Assembly: GCA_900169975.1 (NCBI GenBank)
Contig: LT827126.1
Coordinates: 620,001-684,000 of the forward strand
Source: Pseudoflavonifractor sp. Marseille-P3106
GTDB lineage: Bacteria; Bacillota; Clostridia; Oscillospirales; Oscillospiraceae
Length of the DNA stretch: 64,000 nucleotides
Reading direction: 5' to 3'
A program made the position numbers and the translations under genes. Under the pieces are notes generated by a model. The model made no database searches and had not been told where the DNA came from. It saw only the letters and a program-made list of their open reading frames with translations. Numbering within the stretch: the stretch's first letter is position 1; every line of letters starts with the position of its first letter. Shown here one piece after another: positions 22,629-31,424 of the stretch.

Positions 22629-23666
22629 TCAGGACGCCCGCTTGGCCGCCAGTTCCAGCAGGAAGCCGGTGAGCAGCTCCTGGGCGTCGGCCCCGGTGGA
22701 CTTCATGGCCAGGTCGGTCTCCTCACACCGGAGCACCGCCCTCCGGCACCAGGGCAGGGAGAACCTTCGGGCCGACTGGATCAGCTTCTCCGCCGGATAG
22801 GAGGAGCGCAGCCCCCACAGCTCCATGAGCCAGCGGCTCCCCTTCCCATTTTCGATGGCCAGACGGGCGGTGTAGAGCTGCCGGAGCTGCCGTCCCAGTA
22901 CTGCCAGCAGCTTGATGGGCGGCTCCTGCATATGCAGCAGGTCCCCCAGCACGGAGAAGGCCTTGTCGAAATCGCCCGCGGCGATGGCGTCGGTCAGCTG
23001 AAAGACCACCGCGTCCAGCAGCGGAGTGGCCACCGCGTCGATGTCCCGCCGGGTCACACGCTTTTCCCGGGCATAGGAGCCGATCTTGCCGATTTCGGAA
23101 ATGAGCCCCGTCATCAGATCTCCGCAGAGGAAGATGAGGTAGCGGGCGTCGTCAGTGCTGATGTCGTGGCCCAGGGCCCGGAACCGGCGGGCGATCCAGT
23201 CGGTGAGATCCCCCTGGTCCTGCCGGGCGAAGTCCACTATCTTCCCCAGTTCCTTCACGGTGCGGGCCAGCTTGGCCCGGTTGTCCGCCTTGTATTCGAT
23301 GAGGTCGTAGACAAAGACCAGACACACATAGTCTGGCAGATCGGACAGGAGGTCCCCCATGGCCTCCTTATCTCCCTTATAGATATCGTAGTCGGAGACC
23401 ACCACCAGGGTGCGCTCGCTCATCATGGGCATGGCGTCCACCAGCTCCTGAAGGCGGTGGATGGAGAAATCCTTGGCCGCCAGAGTGTGAAAATTGAAAT
23501 CGTCCAGTCCGCCGGTAAGCAGCTTCTCCTTCATTTTTCCCAGGTAATAGTCCCGAAGATAGACCTCTTCCCCATGAAAGAGATAGAGGTTGCCGATGTT
23601 CCCCTCAGCGATCTCCCGCTTCAGTTCCCGATAGGCCGAATCATCCGTTTTCTTCCGTACCGCCAT
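22629..23666 (-). CDS. holA: DNA polymerase III subunit delta
   Basis: Clamp-loader subunit that opens the sliding clamp. The 345-residue protein has the family's opening NLYLFHGEEVYLRDYYLGKMKEKLL, the central LVFVYDLIEYKADNRAKL and a C-terminal collar region with HMQEPPIKLLAVLGRQLRQLY. The ATG at 23666 follows AGGAGGT; the longer frame to 23726 lacks support. It starts its own transcript upstream of the DUF4914-rnmV pair. In many Firmicutes holA is followed by rpsT, which is not found here. Confidence 0.92.
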   Translation of the reverse strand: MAVRKKTDDSAYRELKREIAEGNIGNLYLFHGEEVYLRDYYLGKMKEKLLTGGLDDFNFHTLAAKDFSIHRLQELVDAMPMMSERTLVVVSDYDIYKGDKEAMGDLLSDLPDYVCLVFVYDLIEYKADNRAKLARTVKELGKIVDFARQDQGDLTDWIARRFRALGHDISTDDARYLIFLCGDLMTGLISEIGKIGSYAREKRVTRRDIDAVATPLLDAVVFQLTDAIAAGDFDKAFSVLGDLLHMQEPPIKLLAVLGRQLRQLYTARLAIENGKGSRWLMELWGLRSSYPAEKLIQSARRFSLPWCRRAVLRCEETDLAMKSTGADAQELLTGFLLELAAKRAS

Positions 23667-23744
23667 GCCGTACCTCCTTCTCTGGTGCAGTGATGTGAGT
23701 ATAGCACACTCCCTCTTTCCTTGCAAGGAGAGAGGATGAATCTT

Positions 23745-25073
23745 TCATAAAATTGCTTTTCCCTGCCAGGCCCCAGAGTGCCACCGGCACAAAAAAAGCA
23801 CCGCCCGGATACACTCGTCCAACGCCATGGCCAGCCAAAGTCCCGCCAGCCCCATGCCAAGCGTGACCCCGAAGAGCCAACTCCCCCCTACCCCAATTAC
23901 CCAGGCAAAAATGACACACAGGACAATGGGGTAACGGATGTCGCCGCAGGCCTGAAGCGCACGGCACAGCACCATGTTCACCGCCCGCCCCGCTTCCAGG
24001 GGGATCTCCAGAAGCATAACGGTCTGTGCCAGGGCCAGGACGGCCGGATCTTTTGTGAAGAGGGAATAGGCCGGCCTTGCAAAAATGAACAAAACCACCG
24101 ACACGGTCAGCGAGACTCCCACCGACCCCAGAAGGGCCTTTTTCACGCTGCTCCGGGTGGCCTGGATGTTGCCTCCGCCCATCAGCCGGGCCACCACCAC
24201 CTGTCCGGCCTGAGAAAGGGCAGAGCCGAACAAATAGGTTATGTTGGCGAAGAGGTTTGCGTATACCCGGGTGTTTACCACAAACTGCGCAAAACGGTTG
24301 CAGATGGTCTGAATACAGATTTGGGAGAAATGATAGGACAGGGACTCTCCCCCCGTGGGCAAGCCGATGGCCAGCAGCCGCCGGAACTGCTCGGCAGGGA
24401 AAGGCCACAGGCTGCTCAGCCGGAGCACCGGTCCAAACCGCCGGCGGAAGAGCACCGCGATGATCAACACCCCGGCCGCCCGGGAGAGATCGCTGGAAAG
24501 GGCCGCCCCCAGAACACCCAGGGCAGGCACAGGGCCAAAGCCGTTGATGAGCAGGACGTTACCGACAATGTTCATGCAGTTCATCAGCACGGAGACGATC
24601 ATGGTCTCCTCCATCATTTGACTGCTTCGGAAAAAGGCGGTGAAGGTGAGATAGACCGCCTGGAAGACCATCCCTACGCCAATGATGCGCAGATAGCCGC
24701 AGGCCCGGCCGAAAATGTCGGCATGGACTCCCATCCACCGGAAGATCTGACCACAGCCGAAAAACAGGATCAGGCTGACCGCCAGACCAAACACAAGATT
24801 GGCCGTCAGCGCCACGGCGTAGGTCTGATTGACCTTTTCGGTATCCCGGGCCCCGATGTACTGGGAAATGAGGATCATGGAGGCGGTGCACACCACGGAA
24901 AAGACCAGCAGCACCAGATTGGTGACCTGATTGGCGTTTCCGATGGCGCCCACTCCGGCGGGGTCACGCCAGCCCACCATGATCTGATCGGCGTTGCCCA
25001 CCAGCATCTGGAGCAGAAGCTCGACAAAAATAGGCCAGCTCAGGCCCAGAATATGGCTTGTATTTTTTTTCAT
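23745..25073 (-). CDS. MATE family efflux transporter
   Basis: A 442-residue transporter with 12 predicted transmembrane helices in two similar halves. Typical MATE sequences are LGLSWPIFVELLLQMLVGNADQIMVGW at the start, GAIGNANQVTNLVLLVF and, in the second half, ALSQAGQVVVARLMGGGN. The family exports drugs or metabolites using a sodium or proton gradient; the substrate is unknown. The ATG at 25073 has an AAGGAGA site. It is a single gene with the same direction as holA. Confidence 0.93.
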   Translation of the reverse strand: MKKNTSHILGLSWPIFVELLLQMLVGNADQIMVGWRDPAGVGAIGNANQVTNLVLLVFSVVCTASMILISQYIGARDTEKVNQTYAVALTANLVFGLAVSLILFFGCGQIFRWMGVHADIFGRACGYLRIIGVGMVFQAVYLTFTAFFRSSQMMEETMIVSVLMNCMNIVGNVLLINGFGPVPALGVLGAALSSDLSRAAGVLIIAVLFRRRFGPVLRLSSLWPFPAEQFRRLLAIGLPTGGESLSYHFSQICIQTICNRFAQFVVNTRVYANLFANITYLFGSALSQAGQVVVARLMGGGNIQATRSSVKKALLGSVGVSLTVSVVLFIFARPAYSLFTKDPAVLALAQTVMLLEIPLEAGRAVNMVLCRALQACGDIRYPIVLCVIFAWVIGVGGSWLFGVTLGMGLAGLWLAMALDECIRAVLFLCRWHSGAWQGKAIL

Positions 25074-25213
25074 AGGCTCTCCTTGTCCGGTCCTTCCGGG
25101 GTCATTCTGCACATAGAGCCATTATAGGAAACCCACAGAAAAACGCAAGTGACGTTCCCGCCATATTTCGAAAGCGGTCCTACCTCTTCTTCTGTGAAAG
25201 TCTCCCGTTTTCG

Positions 25214-25242
25214 TTGACGTCCTTACCCCTTCCGGGTAAAAT
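25214..25242 (+). promoter_or_regulatory. Promoter of the P1 peptidase gene
   Basis: TTGACG (25214-25219), 17-base spacer, TAAAAT (25237-25242), 30 bases before the start. Confidence 0.7.
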
Positions 25243-25272
25243 GGAGAAAACACACATTGGGAGGAATGGATC

Positions 25273-26328
25273 ATGGTTCAGCTCCGCGCCAGAGATCACG
25301 GCGTCACAGTGGGAGAGCTCCCCATCGGGCCCCGAAACAAGATCACCGACGTGCCCGGCATCACCGTGGGACACTGCACCGTAGACACTGAAGAGCACAA
25401 GACCGGGGTCACGGTAGTGCTCCCCGGTCCGGAAAATCCCTTTGTCCATAAGCTCCCTGCCGCCGCCTTCGTCCTGAACGGCTTCGGCAAGACGGCGGGT
25501 CTGGTACAGGTGGAGGAACTTGGAACCCTGGAGACCCCCATCGCCCTCACCAACACGCTGAACGTTGGCCTGGTCCACGATGCCCTGGTGGAGTATCTGA
25601 TCGGCCGCTGTGAGGCCGAGGGCATCGACCTGACGTCGGTCAATCCGGTGGTCTGCGAGTGCAACGACGGCGGGCTCAACCGCATTCAGGTGAGAGCGGT
25701 GGGACGGGAGCAGGTCTTTGCCGCCCTGGCCGCCGCTTCCCCCGACTTTGACGAGGGGGATGTGGGCGCGGGCAAGGGCATGGTGTGCCACGGGCTCAAG
25801 GGGGGCATCGGCTCCGCCTCCCGTCGTCTGACGCTGAACGGGCGGGACTACACGCTGGGCGCGCTGGTGCTGGCCAACCACGGCCGTCTGGCCGACCTCA
25901 CCATCGACGGACGGCGGGTGGGGCTGGAGATCACCCCGGAGAAGGCCGCCCGGGAATCCGATGTGGGCTCCTGCATCGTGATCCTGGCTACCGATCTGCC
26001 TCTGGACAGCCGCCAGCTGGGCCGGGTGGCCCGCCGGGCATCGGTGGGACTGGCCAGGCTGGGCTCCTTTATCGGCCACGGCAGCGGCGAGGTCTTTCTG
26101 GCCTTCTCCACCGCCAACGCCTTCGATCCCAGAGAAAAAGCGGCCACCCGCACGGTGACCGCCTTTCACGAAAACAAAATGGATCTGCCCTTCCGGGCCG
26201 CCGCCGAGTGTACGGAGGAGGCTGTCCTCAACTGCCTCTACACCGCCCATACCGTTACCGGCTGGGACGGGAAACCCGTCTACTCGTTCCTTTCTTTCGA
26301 ACAAGAAAAGAACGAGAGAAAACTTTGA
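25273..26328 (+). CDS. P1 family peptidase (DmpA/BapA-like aminopeptidase)
   Basis: A 351-residue Ntn-hydrolase-like enzyme of peptidase family S58. Members self-cleave to expose an N-terminal nucleophile and act as aminopeptidases, some on D- or beta-amino acids. Family blocks seen: NKITDVPGITVGHCT, VNPVVCECNDGGLN, and GAGKGMVCHGLKGGIGSASRR, where the Gly-Ser at about 180-181 marks the expected processing region. A C-terminal ATRTVTAFHENKM helix is also typical. It is a single-gene unit with its own promoter. I cannot verify the nucleophile by alignment. Confidence 0.88.
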   Translation: MVQLRARDHGVTVGELPIGPRNKITDVPGITVGHCTVDTEEHKTGVTVVLPGPENPFVHKLPAAAFVLNGFGKTAGLVQVEELGTLETPIALTNTLNVGLVHDALVEYLIGRCEAEGIDLTSVNPVVCECNDGGLNRIQVRAVGREQVFAALAAASPDFDEGDVGAGKGMVCHGLKGGIGSASRRLTLNGRDYTLGALVLANHGRLADLTIDGRRVGLEITPEKAARESDVGSCIVILATDLPLDSRQLGRVARRASVGLARLGSFIGHGSGEVFLAFSTANAFDPREKAATRTVTAFHENKMDLPFRAAAECTEEAVLNCLYTAHTVTGWDGKPVYSFLSFEQEKNERKL

Positions 26329-26412
26329 CAGGCTCCGTCCCCCTGTTTCGGAGCCGCCGGGAAAAGCTGCGGCACACAGAAACGGCCCACTGCTGTCTGA
26401 TCTCGCACCGGG

Positions 26413-27036
26413 TCACTGAAAGCGGTCTGTGAGCTCGTTCCAGAGCTCCACCGCCTTGAAGCGGACCACATAGCCCTCGTCCTCCCCGGTCACCAGGCAC
26501 ACCTGATCCTCACTGAAGCCCTCCGCCCGCTCCGACACCGTCTCGGTGACCGAACCCAGGCACAGGGGCGGAAAGACCACGCACCACCAGTTGCGGCCCT
26601 CCCCCTCCCCCAGGGTGATCTTCAGCGCGGTATAGCGTCCGGCGGGCAGGGCGAAGTCCGGGTAGCGCTTGGTAGGGAACCAGGCGTCGTCCTCCAGCTC
26701 GGCCGTGACAGCCGCGCCGTCCGATGCCTGCGCCCCCGCCCGGGCCAGCTCCTCCAGATGGGTCGCCAGCACCCGTCCGGCCTCTTCCTGGTCGGAGATT
26801 CCCTCCAGCCAGGGCCCGGCCTTCTCCAGCACCGCATCCCGCACCCGCAGCTTGGCGGCCTGATCCTCCACCGAGTCTGATGCCCCGATCACATGGAGCC
26901 GCACCACCCGCCCCGCCAGAGCGGACTGCTGTCCGGAAAGCCAGGTGCCGATCAGCGCCGCCAGAGCCACACCCAGCAGCAGGGCCAGCTCCCAGCGATA
27001 AAACCGATTTTTCTTCTCATGTACCAAAATGGACAC
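26413..27036 (-). CDS. spoIIR: Stage II sporulation protein R
   Basis: Secreted forespore protein that triggers SpoIIGA to process pro-sigma-E in the mother cell. The 207-residue protein has an N-terminal membrane/signal segment (LALLLGVALAALIGTWL, residues 17-33) and the family core VVRLHVIGASDSVEDQAAKLRVRDAVLE, followed by NWWCVVFPPLC. Start choice is uncertain: GTG at 27036 or TTG at 27027, which has better spacing from AGAAAGG. Both lie in a hairpin that also terminates the upstream ispE transcript. Confidence 0.92.
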   Translation of the reverse strand: MSILVHEKKNRFYRWELALLLGVALAALIGTWLSGQQSALAGRVVRLHVIGASDSVEDQAAKLRVRDAVLEKAGPWLEGISDQEEAGRVLATHLEELARAGAQASDGAAVTAELEDDAWFPTKRYPDFALPAGRYTALKITLGEGEGRNWWCVVFPPLCLGSVTETVSERAEGFSEDQVCLVTGEDEGYVVRFKAVELWNELTDRFQ

Positions 27037-27062
27037 ACCTTTCTATGTGAGGTGTGTCCATT
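27027..27062. terminator. Hairpin between ispE and spoIIR
   Basis: AATGGACACACCT (27027-27039) and AGGTGTGTCCATT (27050-27062) form a perfect 13-bp stem. On the minus strand it is followed by TTGG and no long T-run, so termination may be partial. It overlaps the ribosome site and start of spoIIR. Confidence 0.65.
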
Positions 27063-27091
27063 CTTCCCTTTTTGAGGAGAATTATTCCGTT

Positions 27092-27952
27092 TTAGAGCGT
27101 TTGAGCCAAAAAAGTGTCCCGGCAGAGGGGCTTGACCAGCTCATAGCCCCGCCGGGCGGCCTCCCGGGTGTCAAAGAGACCGAACACGGTGGGGCCGGTG
27201 CCGCTCATACTGGCCCCCAGCGCGCCCCCGTGGAGCATGGCCTGCTTCAGCTCTTCCACCCGCTCCCTCCGCCGGACGGGCAGCACCTCTTCAAAGACGT
27301 TGAAGAGCCTCCGGGCCACACCGGTCAGATCCCCCGCCTCCAGGGCGGAGAGCATCCCCGCAGTGTCCGGGTGGCAGCGCAGCCGCTGGCTGTCCAGACG
27401 GCGGAAGAGCTCCGGTGTGGAGACGGAGAAACCTGGCTTGGCCAGCACCGTCCAGCAGTTGGGCAGAGACAGGAGTGGCGTGACCGCCTCCCCCCGGCCC
27501 TCGGCCAGGGCGGTTCCGCCCAGAACACAGTAGGGCACATCGGAGCCGACCCCCTCGCCGATCCGGGCCAGCGCCTCTGGCGTCAGTTCCAGTCCCAGCA
27601 GCTCATTGAGGCCCCGGAGAACGGCGGCGGCATCCGAGCTGCCTCCCGCCATCCCAGCACACACCGGCACCCGCTTTTTCAGGGTGATGTTCAGATGTCC
27701 GAAGTCCGCTCCGGTGGCCTCCGCCAGCTTTTTCGCCGCGATGGCGGCCAGGTTCCGGTCATCCGCCGGCAGAAAGCCCAAATTGGTGGACAGGGAGATC
27801 CCCTCTCCTGGCACGGTCTCCAGAATAAGTGTATCCGTCAGGGAGACCGACTGCATCACCATCTTCATCTCATGGTATCCGTCGGGACGCCTGCCCAGCA
27901 CATCCAGAGTCAGATTCAGTTTCGCGGGGGCCTGTACAGTCATGGAAGGCAT
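27092..27952 (-). CDS. ispE: 4-diphosphocytidyl-2-C-methyl-D-erythritol kinase
   Basis: GHMP kinase of the non-mevalonate isoprenoid pathway. The 286-residue protein starts with APAKLNLTLDVLGRRPDGYHEM, which holds the substrate-binding residues, and has the glycine-rich ATP loop PVCAGMAGGSSDAAA (96-110). SMSGTGPTVFGLF is the C-terminal GHMP motif. Its start has a good AAAGGAGA site. It sits between spoIIR and a DUF1015 gene, all on the minus strand; ispE next to spoIIR is common in Clostridia. Confidence 0.96.
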   Translation of the reverse strand: MPSMTVQAPAKLNLTLDVLGRRPDGYHEMKMVMQSVSLTDTLILETVPGEGISLSTNLGFLPADDRNLAAIAAKKLAEATGADFGHLNITLKKRVPVCAGMAGGSSDAAAVLRGLNELLGLELTPEALARIGEGVGSDVPYCVLGGTALAEGRGEAVTPLLSLPNCWTVLAKPGFSVSTPELFRRLDSQRLRCHPDTAGMLSALEAGDLTGVARRLFNVFEEVLPVRRRERVEELKQAMLHGGALGASMSGTGPTVFGLFDTREAARRGYELVKPLCRDTFLAQTL

Positions 27953-27963
27953 GCTCTTCTCCT

Positions 27964-29247
27964 TTAGCGGATCCTCCGGGCTTCTAAATAAAAGCGCTTG
28001 TCGTTGGCCTGGCCCATGGAAAAGGTCTTGCGCGGCAGTACGCCGTCGTGAATCACGGTGGGGAACAGCTCGTCCTTGCCCATGGGAGGCAGCAGGAATG
28101 CCATATTGCCGCTGCGGCGGCCCAGGTCCTGAGCCACATCGGCGCCGTGGATGTAGTCGATGCTGCCGCCGTGCTCTTTGACATAGCCGTCCAGAAAGGT
28201 CTGGAGCGTGGCCGCCGGGAGCTGCTGCTCCGGGCTGGGCACCGTCACCGCGCCCTCTCCCCCAGCCCAGACATAGCGGAGAACGTGGCCCGCCCCTTCC
28301 CCGTTATGAGAACTGGGAAAAGACTGCCGTAGAGAAGCCAGCAAGTCTTTTCCATTGACATCAAACACCACACGGTGGATCGGCTCAAATTCCAGAGAAT
28401 CATCGTGAAGGTCAACTACTTCACACAGTGCGTAACGAGAGGGCAGTTCGGCCCAGTGGGCGGGGTCCGTGAGCCGCTTCTGGCGCTCATAGCACTCCCG
28501 GGCGGTGGCCAGGGAATGGTTGCCGTCTCCCACGGCGAACTGGAGGACCGGGATCCCCGGCTCCAGGCCGTACCGGGCCTGGAACGCCGCCGGGTCAAAC
28601 AGGGCCCGCAGCGCCGCCGCCGTCCGGGCGGCGCTCGCCTCATCCAGCAGCCAGCCGGTCAGATGGCCGCCGTCCTCCATGAGGTCGAAATCGTAGAGCA
28701 GCTCCATGCTGCCCTTCCGTTCGCCCAGGGGCTCGATCACCGTCTGTTCCGGGTCGTCGCACAGGAGCATGATGTGGGGCAGCTCGATGGGGGCGTTCTT
28801 CCGCACCGCCACCCGGGGCGGGATGCGGCTCATGACGGTCCCCTCGGTGGCCCGGACAGCCGAGGGAGCGCCGGGCTCGTAGTCGTACTGCTCCAGATCC
28901 ACCTTGCCCACCAGGCCCCGGCGCACCTTCCCGTTTTTCAGGGTGCGCTCCACGTAGATAAGAGCCCCGGGCAGCGTGCGGAAGCGGCCCTCCCGGAGAT
29001 AGCGGGTCATGGTGTTGTTGATCTCCATGATGTCGGTCTCCACGTTGGGGCCGTCCAGGCAGCTCTCGGGCAGGATGAGGCGCAGAGCCGAGGGGGCGGA
29101 GCCCACGAACTCCTCCACCCGCTGCCAGTATTCCGGCTGTGAGGTGTACTGGTCGCAGGCCACCACGGACCACTTGGTGTATTCGCATTCCACCGGCAGC
29201 AGGATGTCTGCGGGGGAGAAGGCCAGCCCTTCAAACAGTTCGGACAT
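27964..29247 (-). CDS. DUF1015 family protein
   Basis: A 427-residue protein of the widespread DUF1015 group. The N-terminal region has ADILLPVECEYTKWSVVACDQYTSQPEYW. The central family motif is FAVGDGNHSLATARECYE, where the family usually has DGNHR. The C-terminal part ends MAFLLPPMGKDELFPTVIHDGVLPRKTFSMG. No catalytic chemistry is established. It lies just downstream of the aminotransferase/Lrp pair on the same strand, hinting at amino acid metabolism, possibly serine-related. Confidence 0.85.
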   Translation of the reverse strand: MSELFEGLAFSPADILLPVECEYTKWSVVACDQYTSQPEYWQRVEEFVGSAPSALRLILPESCLDGPNVETDIMEINNTMTRYLREGRFRTLPGALIYVERTLKNGKVRRGLVGKVDLEQYDYEPGAPSAVRATEGTVMSRIPPRVAVRKNAPIELPHIMLLCDDPEQTVIEPLGERKGSMELLYDFDLMEDGGHLTGWLLDEASAARTAAALRALFDPAAFQARYGLEPGIPVLQFAVGDGNHSLATARECYERQKRLTDPAHWAELPSRYALCEVVDLHDDSLEFEPIHRVVFDVNGKDLLASLRQSFPSSHNGEGAGHVLRYVWAGGEGAVTVPSPEQQLPAATLQTFLDGYVKEHGGSIDYIHGADVAQDLGRRSGNMAFLLPPMGKDELFPTVIHDGVLPRKTFSMGQANDKRFYLEARRIR

Positions 29248-29274
29248 ATACAGTCAGCTCCTTTTCAGGAGGCG

Positions 29275-30465
29275 TCAGGCCTCGCCCCGCCCCTGCTTCT
29301 TTTTCAGATTGGTGAGGAAGTTATCCAGCCGGGTCAGCGCCTCGGCGATGTCTTTCATGGAGGTGGCATAGCAGCAGCGGACAAAGCCCTCGCCGCCGGG
29401 ACCGAAGGCCGCGCCGGAGATGACGGCCACCTTCTCCTCCATGAGAAACCGCTCGCAGAACTCGTCTGAGCTGAGGCCTGTCCCTCGGATGTCGGGGAAT
29501 ACGTAAAAAGCGCCCCTGGGCTCGTGGCAGGGCAGGCCGATCCGGCGCAGGCCCTCCACCAGGTAGCGGCGGCGGCCGTCGTACTCGTCCCGCATCTTCT
29601 CGATGTCCCGGTCGCCGTTCTGCATGGCCTCGATGGCGGCGTACTGGCTGGTGGTGGGTGCTGACATGATGCCGAACTGGTGGAGCTTGAGCATCTGCTT
29701 GATGATGGGGGCCGGTCCGCAGACATAGCCCATGCGCCACCCGGTCATGGCGTGGCTCTTGGAGAAGCCGTTGACCACCACCGTCCGGTCATAGAGCTCG
29801 GGCAGGTTGGCCGGAGAAAAGTGGTGCTGGCCATAGGTCAGCTCGGCGTAGATCTCGTCGGAGAGGAGCATCACGCCGGTGCCCCGGAGCACCTCGGCCA
29901 GGGCCTCGTAGTCCGCCTTTTCCATGATGCCGCCGGTGGGGTTGTTGGGGAAAGGCACCACCACCAGCTTGGTTTTGGGGGTGAGGCAGGATTTCAGCAG
30001 CTCGGGGGTGAGCTTGAACTCATCCTCCACCCGCGTCTCGGCCAGCACGGCCTTGGCGCCAGTCATCTGCGCCAGCGGGGCATAGCAGACGAAGGAGGGC
30101 ACAGGGATGATGACCTCGTCCCCCGGGTTCAGAAGGGCCCGCATGGTCATGTCGATGGCCTCGCTGCCGCCCACGGTGACGATCATCTGGGTAGCGAAGT
30201 CGTATTTCAGGTCAAAACGGCGCTCCAGATAGGAGGCAATGTCCCGCCGCAGACCGGCCATGCCGGCGTTGGAGGTGTACTTGGTGAATCCCTTCTCCAA
30301 CGAGTAGATGCCCGCGTCCCGGATGTGCCAGGGGGTGACGAAGTCGGGCTCGCCCACGCCCAGGGAGATGGCGTCCTTCATCTCCTCCAGGATGTCGAAG
30401 AAGCGCCGGATACCGGAAGGCCGGAGCTCCTTGACCCGTTCCGAGAGGATCGAATCGTAATTCAT
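29275..30465 (-). CDS. Class I/II PLP-dependent aminotransferase
   Basis: A 396-residue fold type I aminotransferase of the aspartate/aromatic group. Blocks include ISLGVGEPDFVTPWHI, TVGGSEAIDMTMRALLNPGDEVIIP, PNNPTGG, LLSDEIYAELTYG and the PLP lysine in VNGFSKSHAMTGWRMGY. The C-terminal arginine is in EGFVRCCYATS. The ATG at 30463-30465 overlaps the Lrp stop (ATGA) and has an AAGGAG site; an earlier in-frame GTG is less likely. Pairing with an Lrp regulator suggests amino-acid-responsive control. The substrate is not determined. Confidence 0.93.
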   Translation of the reverse strand: MNYDSILSERVKELRPSGIRRFFDILEEMKDAISLGVGEPDFVTPWHIRDAGIYSLEKGFTKYTSNAGMAGLRRDIASYLERRFDLKYDFATQMIVTVGGSEAIDMTMRALLNPGDEVIIPVPSFVCYAPLAQMTGAKAVLAETRVEDEFKLTPELLKSCLTPKTKLVVVPFPNNPTGGIMEKADYEALAEVLRGTGVMLLSDEIYAELTYGQHHFSPANLPELYDRTVVVNGFSKSHAMTGWRMGYVCGPAPIIKQMLKLHQFGIMSAPTTSQYAAIEAMQNGDRDIEKMRDEYDGRRRYLVEGLRRIGLPCHEPRGAFYVFPDIRGTGLSSDEFCERFLMEEKVAVISGAAFGPGGEGFVRCCYATSMKDIAEALTRLDNFLTNLKKKQGRGEA

Positions 30466-30941
30466 ACGAAAATCCACTCCTTCTCCTGCTCTTCCCTCTT
30501 TTCAAAGATCAGGTGGTTCTCTTTATACTTGCGCAGGATGAAGTGGGTGGCAGTACCGGTGACATCTTCCAGGGTGGCCAGCTTCTCCCCCACAAAATGG
30601 GCCACTTCCTTGAGGGTGCGCCCTGAGATGATGACGGTCAGATCAAACGCGCCCGACATGAGGTACACGCTCTCCACCTCGTCATACTGGTAGATGCGCT
30701 CGGCCACCCGGTCAAAGCCCTCTCCGCGCTGAGGTGTCACCTTGACCTCAATGAGGGCCGTGACAGCCTCCCGATGGGTGCGGTCCCAATCTACCACCGC
30801 CTGATAGCCCAGAATGATCTTTTCATCCTCATATCGCTTGATAGCGGCCTCGACCTCCTCCACCGTCATGCCGGCCATGGATGCCAGCTGATCGCGGGTC
30901 AGGGTGCAGTCGCTCTCCAAAAGCTGAAGCAATTTTGCCAT
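30462..30941 (-). CDS. Lrp/AsnC family transcriptional regulator
   Basis: A 159-residue regulator. The N-terminal winged HTH reads LLQLLESDCTLTRDQLASMAGMTVEEVEAAIKRYED, then the Lrp-typical IILGYQAVVDW linker, and the C-terminal RAM (AsnC ligand-binding) domain with VTALIEVKV and VYLMSGAFDLTVIISG. The ATG at 30941 follows GGGAGGA. It is co-translated with the aminotransferase and probably senses that enzyme's amino acid. No operator is obvious. Confidence 0.92.
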   Translation of the reverse strand: MAKLLQLLESDCTLTRDQLASMAGMTVEEVEAAIKRYEDEKIILGYQAVVDWDRTHREAVTALIEVKVTPQRGEGFDRVAERIYQYDEVESVYLMSGAFDLTVIISGRTLKEVAHFVGEKLATLEDVTGTATHFILRKYKENHLIFEKREEQEKEWIFV

Positions 30942-31058
30942 ACTGATTTCCTCCCATCCTTGAGACGATTTGGGTTTATTATAGTCCCCGCTTCCGGGGA
31001 AAAGCAACCTTACAGTCAAATTTTTGCATCTTCAACTTTCATAAAGAAAAACAAAACA

Positions 31059-31087
31059 TTGACTTTCATAAAATTAAATGTTATCTT
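31059..31087 (+). promoter_or_regulatory. Candidate promoter of the DUF2089 gene
   Basis: TTGACT (31059-31064), 17-base spacer, TATCTT (31082-31087). The -10 element is weak; the region is very AT-rich compared with flanks. Confidence 0.45.
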
Positions 31088-31129
31088 TCATATTGTAAAA
31101 GCACTTAGGAAACGGAGGTGCGTGTTCCC

Positions 31130-31423
31130 ATGGAAATACTCCCGGACTGGATGGCCGCGCTGGAGGAGGAGGACCTGGCCTTTATCCGCAGCTTTGTCCT
31201 CTGCTCCGGCTCCCTGAAGGAGGCGGCCGCCCTGTATGGCGTGACCTACCCCACCGTGCGCCTGCGGCTGGACCGGCTCATCCAGAAAATCAAACTGGGC
31301 GAGGACCGGGCTCAGGACCCCTATGTGGCGCTGGTGAAGCGGCTGGCCGTCAACGACAAGCTGGACTTCGACACCGCCAAGCTCCTCATTCAGGAATATC
31401 GAAAACAAAAGGAGGTCCTGTAA
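31130..31423 (+). CDS. DUF2089 family HTH protein
   Basis: A 97-residue protein. The core, LPDWMAALEEEDLAFIRSFVLCSGSLKEAAALYGVTYPTVRLRLDRLIQKI, is a helix-turn-helix like that ending DUF2089 proteins; the zinc-binding N-terminal part of longer family members is absent. It probably regulates the adjacent membrane protein gene, two bases downstream. GGAGG lies 8-9 bases before the ATG; a GTG at 31118 overlaps that site and is less likely. Confidence 0.75.
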   Translation: MEILPDWMAALEEEDLAFIRSFVLCSGSLKEAAALYGVTYPTVRLRLDRLIQKIKLGEDRAQDPYVALVKRLAVNDKLDFDTAKLLIQEYRKQKEVL

Positions 31424-31424
31424 C

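Noticed and set aside
26330-26356. GGCTCCG/CGGAGCC inverted repeat between the P1 peptidase and spoIIR as a terminator
   Set aside because: The stem is only 7 bp with an 11-base loop and no T-run; too weak to call.
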